Made by a program: the position numbers and the translations under genes. From JAAUSY01 sp964526735 (GTDB taxonomy: Bacteria; Chloroflexota; Chloroflexia; Chloroflexales; Chloroflexaceae): 64,000 nt of DNA. Shown here one piece after another: positions 18,512 to 26,543 of the stretch. Below the pieces are notes generated by a model, which was not told the origin of the DNA, made no database searches, and saw only the letters and a list, made by a program, of their open reading frames with translations. The stretch is from positions 36,116-100,115 of the forward strand of contig CAZGLO010000002.1 in assembly GCA_964526735.1 (NCBI GenBank), in the 5' to 3' direction. How positions within the stretch are numbered: the stretch's first letter is position 1; every line of letters begins with the position of its first letter.

Positions 18512-19326
18512 GCCTTCCTCCTCCTATGTCTTCAATACCACCAGGGCAATCAGAGCAACCGCACCTCGACTCGGTGCGCATATTGGGCGTGACGGTGCAT
18601 ACCGTTTCTGTCGAGGACGTGCTGCACGTGATTGAGCGCGCCGTTGAGCAGCGCAAGCACATCTACATCACCTATGTGAATGTCTACGCGATGAACCTTG
18701 CGTATACTATCCCATGGTTTCGGACAGTCCTCAACCGCAGCGAAGTGTCATTCTGCGATGGGTATGGGGTGAAGTGGGGGGCGCGGCTGTTGGGCTACCA
18801 CATCCCGCATCGCTTCACGCCGCCCGACTGGATTGAACAGTTGACGCATTTGGCCAGCGAACGCCACTATACCCTCTACCTGCTTGGAGCGCGACCCGGT
18901 GTCGCATCGAAGGTGGCAGAGCGGCTGCAAGAACAATTCCCTACTCTTCATGTCGTGGGCAGCCATCACGGCTATTTCGATAAGGAGGTGGGCAGCGAAG
19001 AAAATGAGGCGGTGGTGCGGGCCATCAACGAGGCCAAGCCAAATATCTTGCTTGTCGGCTTTGGAATGCCGTTGCAAGAGCAGTGGCTGATGAATAATTG
19101 GGAGCGGATCGACGCAAATGTGGCACTGACCGGCGGGGCCGTCTTCGATTACGTCTCCGGCGAATTGTGGCGCGGGCCGCGGTGGATGACCGACCACGGG
19201 TTTGAATGGCTTTCACGGCTGTTGGCAGAGCCGCGGCGGCTGTGGCGACGCTATATTATTGGCAATCCGCTGTTTTTATGGCGAATATTGAAACAACGAT
19301 TTGGGTTGGGGGCCTCCCCTGAGTAA
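18508..19326 (+). CDS. WecB/TagA/CpsF family glycosyltransferase, second copy
   Basis: Paralogue of the preceding gene with the same GT26 landmarks: VRILGVTVHTVSV, FCDGYGVKWGAR, LLGARPGVASKVA, HHGYFDK and LVGFGMPLQEQW. Start 18508 is chosen because it forms an ATGA overlap with the upstream stop; a GTG 42 bases earlier is possible. The acceptor loop differs from copy one (RFTPPDWIEQL against RITYADWTWQL), as does FCDGYGVKW against FADGVGIIL, so donor or acceptor preference may have diverged. The gene closes the polysaccharide run. Confidence 0.92.
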   Translation: MSLPPPMSSIPPGQSEQPHLDSVRILGVTVHTVSVEDVLHVIERAVEQRKHIYITYVNVYAMNLAYTIPWFRTVLNRSEVSFCDGYGVKWGARLLGYHIPHRFTPPDWIEQLTHLASERHYTLYLLGARPGVASKVAERLQEQFPTLHVVGSHHGYFDKEVGSEENEAVVRAINEAKPNILLVGFGMPLQEQWLMNNWERIDANVALTGGAVFDYVSGELWRGPRWMTDHGFEWLSRLLAEPRRLWRRYIIGNPLFLWRILKQRFGLGASPE

Positions 19327-19560
19327 TTGCTATCTTTCCTTAGCTTCCCATTTCCGTCTCCTTTCAGCACTACCTCCTCCCCCTCAAAATACCATTGCCA
19401 TCGTGTAGAGAGACGTAATCACTCGCGATTTTTGGGCCGCGGTGGGGGGAGGGAAGGGCAGGATTTCCCCCAGAACGTCTCAGGAGAACCCTTAGGTTCC
19501 CCCCTCTATTCCATCTCAGATTTCAGGGTTCTCCCGATAGCCAAGCGGGGTGATCCCTTG

Positions 19561-19637
19561 TATAATGTTTGTGAAGAAAAGCACGTGGAAGTAAGCCACG
19601 GTGCTTTGCGCCCATAAAAACAATGCACAACGGGCGC
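19561..19637 (+). promoter_or_regulatory. -10 box and two-hairpin leader of a small peptide gene
   Basis: The 357 bases between 19327 and 19683 hold no gene. TATAAT at 19561-19566 is followed by two stem-loops. The first is AAAGCACGTGG paired with CCAC-G-GTGCTTT (19578-19588 and 19596-19607), with one bulged G. The second is GCGCCC/GGGCGC (19608-19613 and 19632-19637). No good -35 is seen. The leader would be about 110 bases. Confidence 0.5.
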
Positions 19638-19683
19638 AGGAATATGGAAGGACAGATCTATAACTAGAACGTAAGGAGTTTTT

Positions 19684-19896
19684 ATGAACTACGAGAACAA
19701 CGAACAGATGCGTAACGAGAACGAGCAAGCCAACACGCATAATGAGACCAACAAATATCACGTCGGCGTCGTCAACAACCCCTGTGGCTCAGGCAAATGC
19801 ATCGCCCAAAACATCGACCCCGAGCACTTCCTCTCGGAGAGCTGCGCATCGGTTTGCTGGGACTGCTGGTTCGTCTCCTCAAAGATCCAATTGTAG
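19684..19896 (+). CDS. Small cysteine-rich peptide of unknown function
   Basis: A 70-residue frame with an excellent Shine-Dalgarno (GTAAGGAG, 6 bases from the ATG), its own -10 box and a structured leader. The first half is very hydrophilic (Asn, Glu, Gln, Thr, no hydrophobic segment). The second half carries five cysteines at positions 34, 39, 54, 58 and 61 within NNPCGSGKC and SCASVCWDCW. The leader-plus-cysteine-rich-core layout resembles precursors of modified peptides or small metal-binding proteins. No modifying enzyme, protease or dedicated exporter lies beside it, so neither can be claimed. A perfect hairpin follows about 45 bases after the stop. Confidence 0.6.
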   Translation: MNYENNEQMRNENEQANTHNETNKYHVGVVNNPCGSGKCIAQNIDPEHFLSESCASVCWDCWFVSSKIQL

Positions 19897-19939
19897 TTGT
19901 AGGCGAAAAGAAATTTTGAAATGAAATGTTATGGGGAAG

Positions 19940-19957
19940 CCGCTCACGGCTGAGCGG
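19940..19957 (+). terminator. Hairpin downstream of the cysteine-rich peptide gene
   Basis: Perfect 7-base stem CCGCTCA/TGAGCGG with loop CGGC. No U-tract follows, so termination is uncertain. Confidence 0.4.
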
Positions 19958-20109
19958 TAACCGATATAGAAATAACGTTGTAGTTTCTTTCCCCCATCAA
20001 CGATGTAGGGAACAACAATGAAAACAGGTGTAACGTGAATGTGCTATGCTCCGATGATGTGGTGTAGCACATTTTTCACTTTTTTCACCTTGTTTGCACC
20101 CTACTTTCC

Positions 20110-20268
20110 CTACTCCAGTGAAAAACAGTCAAGGATCTCCTCAATATCCTCATCGGTAAACCCCGTCTGCCACACTTCCGCCTCATCATATCATCCCAAT
20201 ATCATCCCACCAATATCATCCCACCCAAGCACATCATTCACCTCTACCGACCGCTCAACTCCCCTCAT
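20110..20268 (-). pseudogene. Possible decayed small gene with an in-frame stop inside a repeat
   Basis: Read on the minus strand from the ATG at 20268, the frame gives an acidic peptide beginning MRGVERSVEVNDVLGWDDIG. It is interrupted by TGA at 20191-20193 and continues in the same frame as YDEAEVWQTGFTDEDIEEIL to a stop at 20110. The interruption sits in three near-copies of GGGATGATAT, so repeat expansion may have broken a gene of about 50 codons. A weak GAGG precedes the ATG. The evidence is only suggestive. The rest of 19958-20299 shows no gene. Confidence 0.25.
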
Positions 20269-20299
20269 CCCACCGTCTTCCCTCAAAATGGCAATGGTG

Positions 20300-20328
20300 T
20301 TGCAAAACGGGGAGGCATATGCTATAGT
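20300..20328 (+). promoter_or_regulatory. Promoter of the CBS-pair gene
   Basis: TTGCAA (20300-20305), a 17-base spacer and TATAGT (20323-20328) extended by TGC. The leader to the ATG at 20451 would be about 115 bases. Confidence 0.65.
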
Positions 20329-20450
20329 TAATAGAGCGAAGCATTGCTCACTCCACTGCAAGCGCCATCGTCGAATGTTCCAACAGGTTTCGCTACATAC
20401 TAGAAAGTTACAGAGTGCATCCTCTGCTTGCGATATTGGGGGGGTGTGCT

Positions 20451-20861
20451 ATGAGATCTATGAAACAATCTGTTCGTGAAGTTATGCGTTCCGGTGTTCT
20501 GACGTGTCCGGCCTCCTCGCCCATCCAAGAGGTTGCGCGCAACATGACAGAACAAGATGTGAGCGCTCTTGTTGTTGTCAATGATTCTGGTGAGATGATC
20601 GGGTTGATATCGCGCACTGACCTCGTCAATGCTCGCCTATATGACCAATATTGGGAAAATTGGGGCAATCTTTGTGCTTCCGACATCATGATCTCAGATG
20701 TGGTAACGGTACAGCCTTCCGACAGCACCCGATACGCAAGCAAACAGATGATGGATCGCAAGATCCACCGCGTAGTTGTGGTGCAGGAGGAGGCCGGTCG
20801 AACGAAACCGGTCGGTATTTTGTCAATCACCGACCTCGTCCGCGAGATGGCACGCGACTGA
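20451..20861 (+). CDS. CBS-domain pair protein
   Basis: Stand-alone Bateman module of 136 residues with two CBS domains. The first is at about residues 8-65 (VREVMRSGVLTCPASSPIQE and VVVNDSGEMIGLISRTDLV). The second is at about 76-134 (ASDIMISDVVTVQPSDS and GILSITDLVREM). Such proteins bind adenosine nucleotides and tune partner enzymes or channels; the partner is not evident here. ATG 20451 is preferred over an in-frame GTG at 20415 because a G-rich Shine-Dalgarno lies about 5 bases before it. It is transcribed convergently with the membrane protein at 20959. Confidence 0.9.
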   Translation: MRSMKQSVREVMRSGVLTCPASSPIQEVARNMTEQDVSALVVVNDSGEMIGLISRTDLVNARLYDQYWENWGNLCASDIMISDVVTVQPSDSTRYASKQMMDRKIHRVVVVQEEAGRTKPVGILSITDLVREMARD

Positions 20862-20958
20862 GTCAGGATAATGGGATCATAGCGCGGAGAGGGAAATCCT
20901 TTCCGCCGTCCCTCCCTTTACCTTCCTCTTGCCATTCTACCCTTGGCTGCTCTCGCGG

Positions 20959-22914
20959 CTAGTGGAGGTAGGAAATAAGGTGTGATACCCACACAGTCAC
21001 CCCATACGAGAGCGGTATCAAGAGCATTGCCCCCGCCACAGCCCTCCCACTCTGCCCGCGCCGCATCAAGGTGGTGAGCATTACCCCGCCCCCAATGCAC
21101 AGCGCCGGATAGAGAAAATGCTGCCACCGTACCCCTTGCTGAGCCACAAGCAATATCCCAAGCGACCCAAGTGCCCCCAACCACCACCCGATCAGCGGCG
21201 AGGCGATGGCCATTCTACTCAGTTGGGCGCGGCGCACGGTTTGCCACACTATCATCCCCCCAGCCATTCCGCCTATCATCAAGAAGGGCGATAGCTTGCT
21301 GTGGGGAGAGAATATCCCCGATAGGATGGCCACAAACCGTTGTCCAAGTGGATCGTCGGGGGGAGGGGGCGATGCTGTCCCCATCCGCTCAACCACCGTC
21401 GCCAGGAAGAGCGGCGCAGAGTAGTAAATCAGCGCAACAATGCCCCCTGCGATGGCTATATTGGCGATAAATGGCACGACTGGCCTACGCTTGACAAGGT
21501 CAACCATACCAACCGCCAGCAAAAGCAAAGTCAGGGAGATAGTCACGCCGGTATGGCTCACCCACGCCACGCAAAGTGCAATGATGAATAGCCCAGAGAG
21601 ACGGTGTCGCAGCGAGAGCAGGGCGATAGCCGGAAACGCCAATGCTTGCCCGCCAATGTTGGCATATTCGCCTATCGAGAAGGACTTGAGGAGCGGCGCG
21701 GGGGCTAGGTAGAGGGCCGCACCAAGAAGCGCACCACGTTGCCCCACCCCGCCCTTCCGCAAAAGTGCCCATATCCCGCCCGCCACCAAACTATCCACGA
21801 GTGCAGTCACGATTTGGACAACCACCACCCGCCCATCCATCGTCGTCGGCGCAAGTAGCTGAAATGGCATTGCTACCAGGTAGAGCGCAGGAGGGTATGG
21901 TGCTTGGCCACCACCCGCCTCGCTTGGCAGCCCTTCCGTGAAGTATATCCTGCCGTAGGTCACATCAAGCAGGTTGTTGGCATTGAGCCGGTGATCGCTG
22001 AAAATGGCGTGGGGGTGGAGCATCCCGCCAACTCGCAGCGCCATACTCACCACGATAATCCCGATGATTGGCCTGACAATGGCGGGAGACATACTCAGCG
22101 AAAGCAATCGCCCACTCCTGGTGAGCAGCGTCTGCAATCCCAATGCAATCACCCACCCGCCCCCGCCAAGCACCGCAATCAACGGCGTGATAGGGGTGAG
22201 GGCAAGGCGGAAACAAAGCAAAATACCTGCAATCACCACCCCGCTGATGAGGATACCCCATTGCGCCCACACCCGCCGAACCGCAAACCACCGTACCAGG
22301 GGATACCAGATAAGATACGCCACATTCAGCCACAAAAGTTGGCCAAGCGCAGGCAGCCGTATAAGCTGTTGGGGAGGTGAAATAGCCGAAAGATGCATCC
22401 CCCGCACGACAAAGCCAAGATCGCGGGGGTCGGTGGGGGAGTGGTATGAGGGCGTCTGCATCGTGATGCGCAGATCTCCCATCGCCGTCGCTTCGCCAAG
22501 GAGGTGGTAGGTGCGCGGAGATGCCGCAATCGTGAGCGGGGGGGCATGCACATCACCAATATGCCATTCACTGGTGGTCGGGCTGCCATCAGGTCGGCCA
22601 CTCGCCGCGCGGATGCTCACCACCCACCGCTGCCCTCCGACGCCCGGCAGATGGATTGCCGCGTCGTGCGACGCCCACCGATAGCTATAGCCCGGATAGA
22701 GCGTCCACCAGCGGTAGTTATCTTCGTCGTGCGGCTCAGAAGCGTTGAAGCCGTGGAGAAAAGGCGCGTCATCCTCTCTGCGATGGCTTTCTTTATCCCC
22801 GCCAATCGCAAGCGATGTTGAAAAGGGAAATTGATAGGTGATTAGCCAGAGGAGGTTGATGGCAATCAAGGGGAGCAGTAATGTGGGCAGTGAAAGGCGT
22901 CGTGGCAGATGCAT
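20959..22914 (-). CDS. Polytopic membrane protein, glycosyltransferase-like
   Basis: A 651-residue protein with an N-terminal hydrophobic helix, then a polar, Trp-rich extracytoplasmic region (about residues 35-190). About ten further transmembrane helices carry Arg/Pro-rich short loops. The architecture resembles GT-C or ArnT-like membrane glycosyltransferases and related uncharacterised proteins, but I see no diagnostic catalytic motif. The gene directly follows (7 bases) the SMR/EamA-like protein, a family that includes polyprenyl-phosphate-sugar flippases. This supports a cell-envelope glycan role by context only. Confidence 0.6.
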   Translation of the reverse strand: MHLPRRLSLPTLLLPLIAINLLWLITYQFPFSTSLAIGGDKESHRREDDAPFLHGFNASEPHDEDNYRWWTLYPGYSYRWASHDAAIHLPGVGGQRWVVSIRAASGRPDGSPTTSEWHIGDVHAPPLTIAASPRTYHLLGEATAMGDLRITMQTPSYHSPTDPRDLGFVVRGMHLSAISPPQQLIRLPALGQLLWLNVAYLIWYPLVRWFAVRRVWAQWGILISGVVIAGILLCFRLALTPITPLIAVLGGGGWVIALGLQTLLTRSGRLLSLSMSPAIVRPIIGIIVVSMALRVGGMLHPHAIFSDHRLNANNLLDVTYGRIYFTEGLPSEAGGGQAPYPPALYLVAMPFQLLAPTTMDGRVVVVQIVTALVDSLVAGGIWALLRKGGVGQRGALLGAALYLAPAPLLKSFSIGEYANIGGQALAFPAIALLSLRHRLSGLFIIALCVAWVSHTGVTISLTLLLLAVGMVDLVKRRPVVPFIANIAIAGGIVALIYYSAPLFLATVVERMGTASPPPPDDPLGQRFVAILSGIFSPHSKLSPFLMIGGMAGGMIVWQTVRRAQLSRMAIASPLIGWWLGALGSLGILLVAQQGVRWQHFLYPALCIGGGVMLTTLMRRGQSGRAVAGAMLLIPLSYGVTVWVSHLISYLH

Positions 22915-22920
22915 GCGCAG

Positions 22921-23391
22921 CTATCCCGACCCCTCGTGCCACGTCATGACGACAACCCCGCTCACAATGATGAGCGTCCCGATGATGCGGTTGAGGGTAA
23001 CGTTCTCGCCAAGCACAAACCGCGCCGGTATCAGCCCAATGATGTAGCTCATAGCGAGGAGCGGGTAGGCAAATGAGAAATCGACCCGCGAGATCACCCC
23101 GAGCCAAAACAGCCCGCCACTAAATGTCAGCGCAAACCCCAAGATAATGCGCCATTCGGTGAACGTGCGGATGAAGGTGGAGAGGGAGGGCGAAATCACG
23201 CCGACTTGGTTTACTCCCAGCTTCAAAAACAGCTCTCCCGTCACCGTCAGGCCGATGGCGATGAGGAGCAGAAGAAAAATGAAACCCATAGATGGCACAG
23301 ATGGCATAGGTGGTACAGATGATGGCATGGATGACAGATCCCTCCCATTGCTCTCAACAGTGGCAGTGCTATTGCTCTGGATGTGTTCCAT
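22921..23391 (-). CDS. SMR/EamA-like small membrane transporter (ArnE/F-type)
   Basis: A 156-residue protein with a polar N-terminal extension of about 35 residues followed by four transmembrane helices in the arrangement of small drug/metabolite transporters: one EamA half, with GELFLKLGVNQ and a terminal GVVVMTW. Close relatives include the ArnE/ArnF flippase subunits and EmrE. No second subunit is adjacent, so it may work as a homodimer or with the membrane protein encoded immediately downstream. There is no Shine-Dalgarno before the ATG. A -10 box ends only 7 bases upstream, suggesting a leaderless mRNA. Confidence 0.75.
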   Translation of the reverse strand: MEHIQSNSTATVESNGRDLSSMPSSVPPMPSVPSMGFIFLLLLIAIGLTVTGELFLKLGVNQVGVISPSLSTFIRTFTEWRIILGFALTFSGGLFWLGVISRVDFSFAYPLLAMSYIIGLIPARFVLGENVTLNRIIGTLIIVSGVVVMTWHEGSG

Positions 23392-23398
23392 GTATGAT

Positions 23399-23404
23399 AT
23401 TGTA
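23399..23404 (-). promoter_or_regulatory. Extended -10 immediately upstream of the SMR-like gene
   Basis: On the minus strand the sequence reads TTGTGCTACAAT, followed by 7 bases and the ATG at 23391. Transcription would begin at or next to the start codon. Confidence 0.55.
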
Positions 23405-23421
23405 GCACAACATGCAGCGAA

Positions 23422-26400
23422 TTATGAGGCAAGAGGCACGTTGAACGTGGCAACGCTCCCCGTCCGGCTGCTGGTCACCTCCAGCCGCGTCTGGATGCGC
23501 CGTTGCAGTTCGGCGACGTGGGAGATGATCCCCACCAACCGCCCACCTTCCTGCAAGCCCATTAGCACCTTGATGGCGCGCTCAATCGACTCTTCATCAA
23601 GCGACCCAAACCCCTCATCAATGAAGATCGTTTCAAGATGCACCCCGCCCGCATCCGATTGCACCACATCGGCCAACCCCAGTGCCAATGCGAGCGATGC
23701 CTGGAAGCTTTCGCCGCCAGAAAGCGTTTTGGTGGGGCGCGATTGGCCGGTGTAGACATCGTACACCTCAAGGTCAAGGCCGCCTGCCTTGCGCCTATCG
23801 GTCGATTCTTCCGCCCGCTTGAGCTGGAAACGCCCATTGCTCATGATGCGGAGCCGTTCTGATGCCGTCACCAGCACGCGGTCGAGGTAGGTGGCCAGAA
23901 CAAAGCGTTGGAAGGAGATTTTGCTCTCATTGTTGCCATTGGCGATGCCCGCAAGCGTGCCCACAATCGTGTACTGCTTATCGAGGTCGCCAATCTGCTC
24001 CTCAATCTCCTGCGTTTCCTTCAGCCACCGCGTGAGCACCTGGACGTTATTTTGCGAGGTGGCATTCTCGGAGATGGCTTGTTCAAGCGCTTCGGAGGCG
24101 GCATCGCGCTTTTCTTCAAGGAAGGTCAGATCGGGTGGTGTCAAGCCTTCAGCCTCTTTATGGGCACGATCTCGGCGGTCGTGGGCGGTGGCGAGCCGTT
24201 GCGTGAAGCTCTGGATACGCTCTTCAAGGCGGAAAATATCCTCTTTGGAACGCTTGGCGGCTTGATACTGCTCTTCATTTACGAACCCTTTGGCCTGCAA
24301 CTGCTCTTGAAAGGAGGTCTGTGCGTGGTCTGCCTCTTCGGCGGCCCGCATCTCCGCCTGCTGATGGCTGTTGCGCCGCTCTTCGGCACGGGCAACGTCT
24401 GTTTCGGCCTTGGAGACGGCTTGTTGTGCCTGTTTGAGCGCTTGCTCCAAGCTGTCGGCATAGGCGATTGCCCGCTGTATGGCAGTATCAAGCGCTTGTT
24501 CATCTTGCAGCTCTGCGGGGATACCTTGCGACCGCTCTTGCAGCCGCTCTTTGGCGCTCCACAGGGTACGTTGAGCTTCTTGGAGGGCTTGTTCCCGCTC
24601 CTTGGCACTGGCTTCTTGCGCTTGGAGATGGTGTTTTTCGGCCTCTCCCTCTGCTTTGAGCACCTCAACCCGCTGGACAGCCGTTTCCGCCTCGTCAAGC
24701 GCTTGTGTCGCCTCTGTGTGCATACGCCGAAGCGCTTCCAACGATGTCTCTTGATGTGCACCAAGGTCGCGCTCATACGACTGTATTTTCGCCTCCAACG
24801 ACGTTTTTTCAGACTCAAGACGGTGCAATTCGCTGCGTGCGGTTTCAAGCGCCTGTTCTCGCTCCTCCACCGCCACGCGGCTCGCCTCCAACGTCTCATC
24901 AGTGGGGAGATCGGCATCGATTGCCGTGGCGGGGACGGGGTGTTCCCGTGAGCCGCACACCGGACACGGCTGCCCCGCAATGAGTTTGCGCGCCAATACC
25001 GCCGCCTGCCCTTCGATCCACGCTTGCTGTTGGCGTTCGTAGGCGGAACGAGCATCTTGATAGCGCGTTTTGGCGGCAGCAATCTCCAGCGAAGTCTGTT
25101 CGCACTGCTGCTCTATCTTGGCATATTGCTGTGTATATTGCTCAATCTGCTCCCGTGCCTGCAATGCGCGGTCAAGCTCATTGGTGTGGGCGTGGCGGGA
25201 GGCGCGTTGGTAGGCGATTTGCTGTTGTTGGTCAAGCTCTTCCTGATGCTGTTTATGCTGCTCCGTGAGCGATTCGAGATGTTCCCGCGCCGCCTGCTCC
25301 TCATCCTGCGCCTGCTCATAGCGATGCTGTGCCTCTTCACATTCGGCACGCGCGCTCTCAAGGGCCGCGATACGCTCACGCATCGCCTCAAGGCGGGTGA
25401 CCTCTTTTTGGGCCTGCGCACGCTCTTCCTCACGCTGCTGCTCTTCCTCAAGGGCCGCATTGGCGTCGTCAAGGGCCAATACCGCCTCTTCATATTGCGC
25501 TATCGCCTGCTGATGGGCTTCTTGCGCTTGTTGAAGGGCTTCCTGGCTGTCGCGGAGGATTGATTCGTCGTTGGCGAGGGCAGATGCATGTACCGCATTC
25601 GTTAGCTCTTCCTGGTCGATGTTGATGCGTTCTTGCTCGTCTTCTACCGCCTGCAATGCCTCATCAGCCGCGTCCCGCTCAGCGAGCTTGCGCTGTATCT
25701 CTTTACCATCGGCAAATCGCTTTTCAGCCTGGGCTTCTTCCTGGCGCAATCGCTCTTCCTGCCGCCGCTGCTCCGCCAAGATGTGTTGCTGTTCGACGAG
25801 GAGGGCCTCCAACTCTGCGACCGACGCCACATGAGCCTGCTTGAGCCGCCAATCACGCTCTTTGCGCTGCTCCTCAACTTGCTTGCTCATCTGGGAGGCG
25901 GCATCCTTCAGCAGCACCTCAACCCGCGCATATTTTTCCGTCTTGAAGAGCACATTGAGGATACGTTCGCGTTCTTGGGAGGAGGCGGTCAGAAATTCGC
26001 GGAATTGGCCTTGTGGAAGCACCACAACCTGCCGAAATTGGTTGCTCTCAAAGCCCAATATCGCCACAATCTCCTTGGTAACATCTCCATGGCCGCTGGC
26101 AACCACATCGCCCTCTTCGTCCTCTGCACGGCATTCTGTGCGCCGCCACAACGTCGCTTGGGAGCTTTGTTCAGTGAAGCCACTCCCCCGCTTCTTCGGG
26201 ACGCGCTGCTTGGGGAGCCGCTCAACGCGATATATCTCTCTGCCAAGCGAAAAATCGAAGACAACCCGTGTCCGTGTTTGCGGGGCGGCGTATTGGCTAC
26301 GCATCTGTTCAGCGCTGCGCTCGCCACCCGACGTATCGCCATAGAGCGCAAAGCAGATGGCATCAAGGATGGTGCTCTTTCCAGAGCCGGTCGTGCCGTG

Positions 26401-26499
26401 GATGAGGAAGAATGAGGCCTCTCCAAGCTCCTGGAAATCAATCGTTTGGCGGGCGGCGTAGGGGCCAAACCCCTCTATGGTGACGGTTATTGGGTTCAT
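23422..26499 (-). CDS. sbcC: Exonuclease subunit SbcC
   Basis: SMC-like ATPase subunit of the SbcCD (Mre11-Rad50 type) nuclease that processes hairpins and protein-blocked DNA ends. Walker A is HGTTGSGKST near residue 35. Two very long, Gln/Glu/Ala-rich coiled-coil arms flank a zinc hook CPVC at about residue 510. The C-terminal half has the signature LSGGESFQASLAL and Walker B ETIFIDEGFGSLD. The 1025-residue length is typical. It lies 44 bases downstream of sbcD in the usual sbcD-sbcC order. A 9-base repeat (ttggcttat, three near copies) sits in the short gap. Confidence 0.96.
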   Translation of the reverse strand: MNPITVTIEGFGPYAARQTIDFQELGEASFFLIHGTTGSGKSTILDAICFALYGDTSGGERSAEQMRSQYAAPQTRTRVVFDFSLGREIYRVERLPKQRVPKKRGSGFTEQSSQATLWRRTECRAEDEEGDVVASGHGDVTKEIVAILGFESNQFRQVVVLPQGQFREFLTASSQERERILNVLFKTEKYARVEVLLKDAASQMSKQVEEQRKERDWRLKQAHVASVAELEALLVEQQHILAEQRRQEERLRQEEAQAEKRFADGKEIQRKLAERDAADEALQAVEDEQERINIDQEELTNAVHASALANDESILRDSQEALQQAQEAHQQAIAQYEEAVLALDDANAALEEEQQREEERAQAQKEVTRLEAMRERIAALESARAECEEAQHRYEQAQDEEQAAREHLESLTEQHKQHQEELDQQQQIAYQRASRHAHTNELDRALQAREQIEQYTQQYAKIEQQCEQTSLEIAAAKTRYQDARSAYERQQQAWIEGQAAVLARKLIAGQPCPVCGSREHPVPATAIDADLPTDETLEASRVAVEEREQALETARSELHRLESEKTSLEAKIQSYERDLGAHQETSLEALRRMHTEATQALDEAETAVQRVEVLKAEGEAEKHHLQAQEASAKEREQALQEAQRTLWSAKERLQERSQGIPAELQDEQALDTAIQRAIAYADSLEQALKQAQQAVSKAETDVARAEERRNSHQQAEMRAAEEADHAQTSFQEQLQAKGFVNEEQYQAAKRSKEDIFRLEERIQSFTQRLATAHDRRDRAHKEAEGLTPPDLTFLEEKRDAASEALEQAISENATSQNNVQVLTRWLKETQEIEEQIGDLDKQYTIVGTLAGIANGNNESKISFQRFVLATYLDRVLVTASERLRIMSNGRFQLKRAEESTDRRKAGGLDLEVYDVYTGQSRPTKTLSGGESFQASLALALGLADVVQSDAGGVHLETIFIDEGFGSLDEESIERAIKVLMGLQEGGRLVGIISHVAELQRRIQTRLEVTSSRTGSVATFNVPLAS

Positions 26500-26543
26500 C
26501 TCCGCTCTTTGTCCCCTTATTTGGCTTATTTGGCTTATTTGCC

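Noticed and set aside
20039..20479. Plus-strand frame of 146 codons before the CBS gene
   Set aside because: It is Ser/Pro/His-rich, crosses the CBS gene promoter, has no ribosome binding site and overlaps the CBS start in another frame.
24279..25082. Arg/Lys-rich frame on the same strand as sbcC in another frame
   Set aside because: It lies inside the coiled-coil coding region of sbcC, and its composition reflects frame-shifted Gln/Glu/Ala codons.
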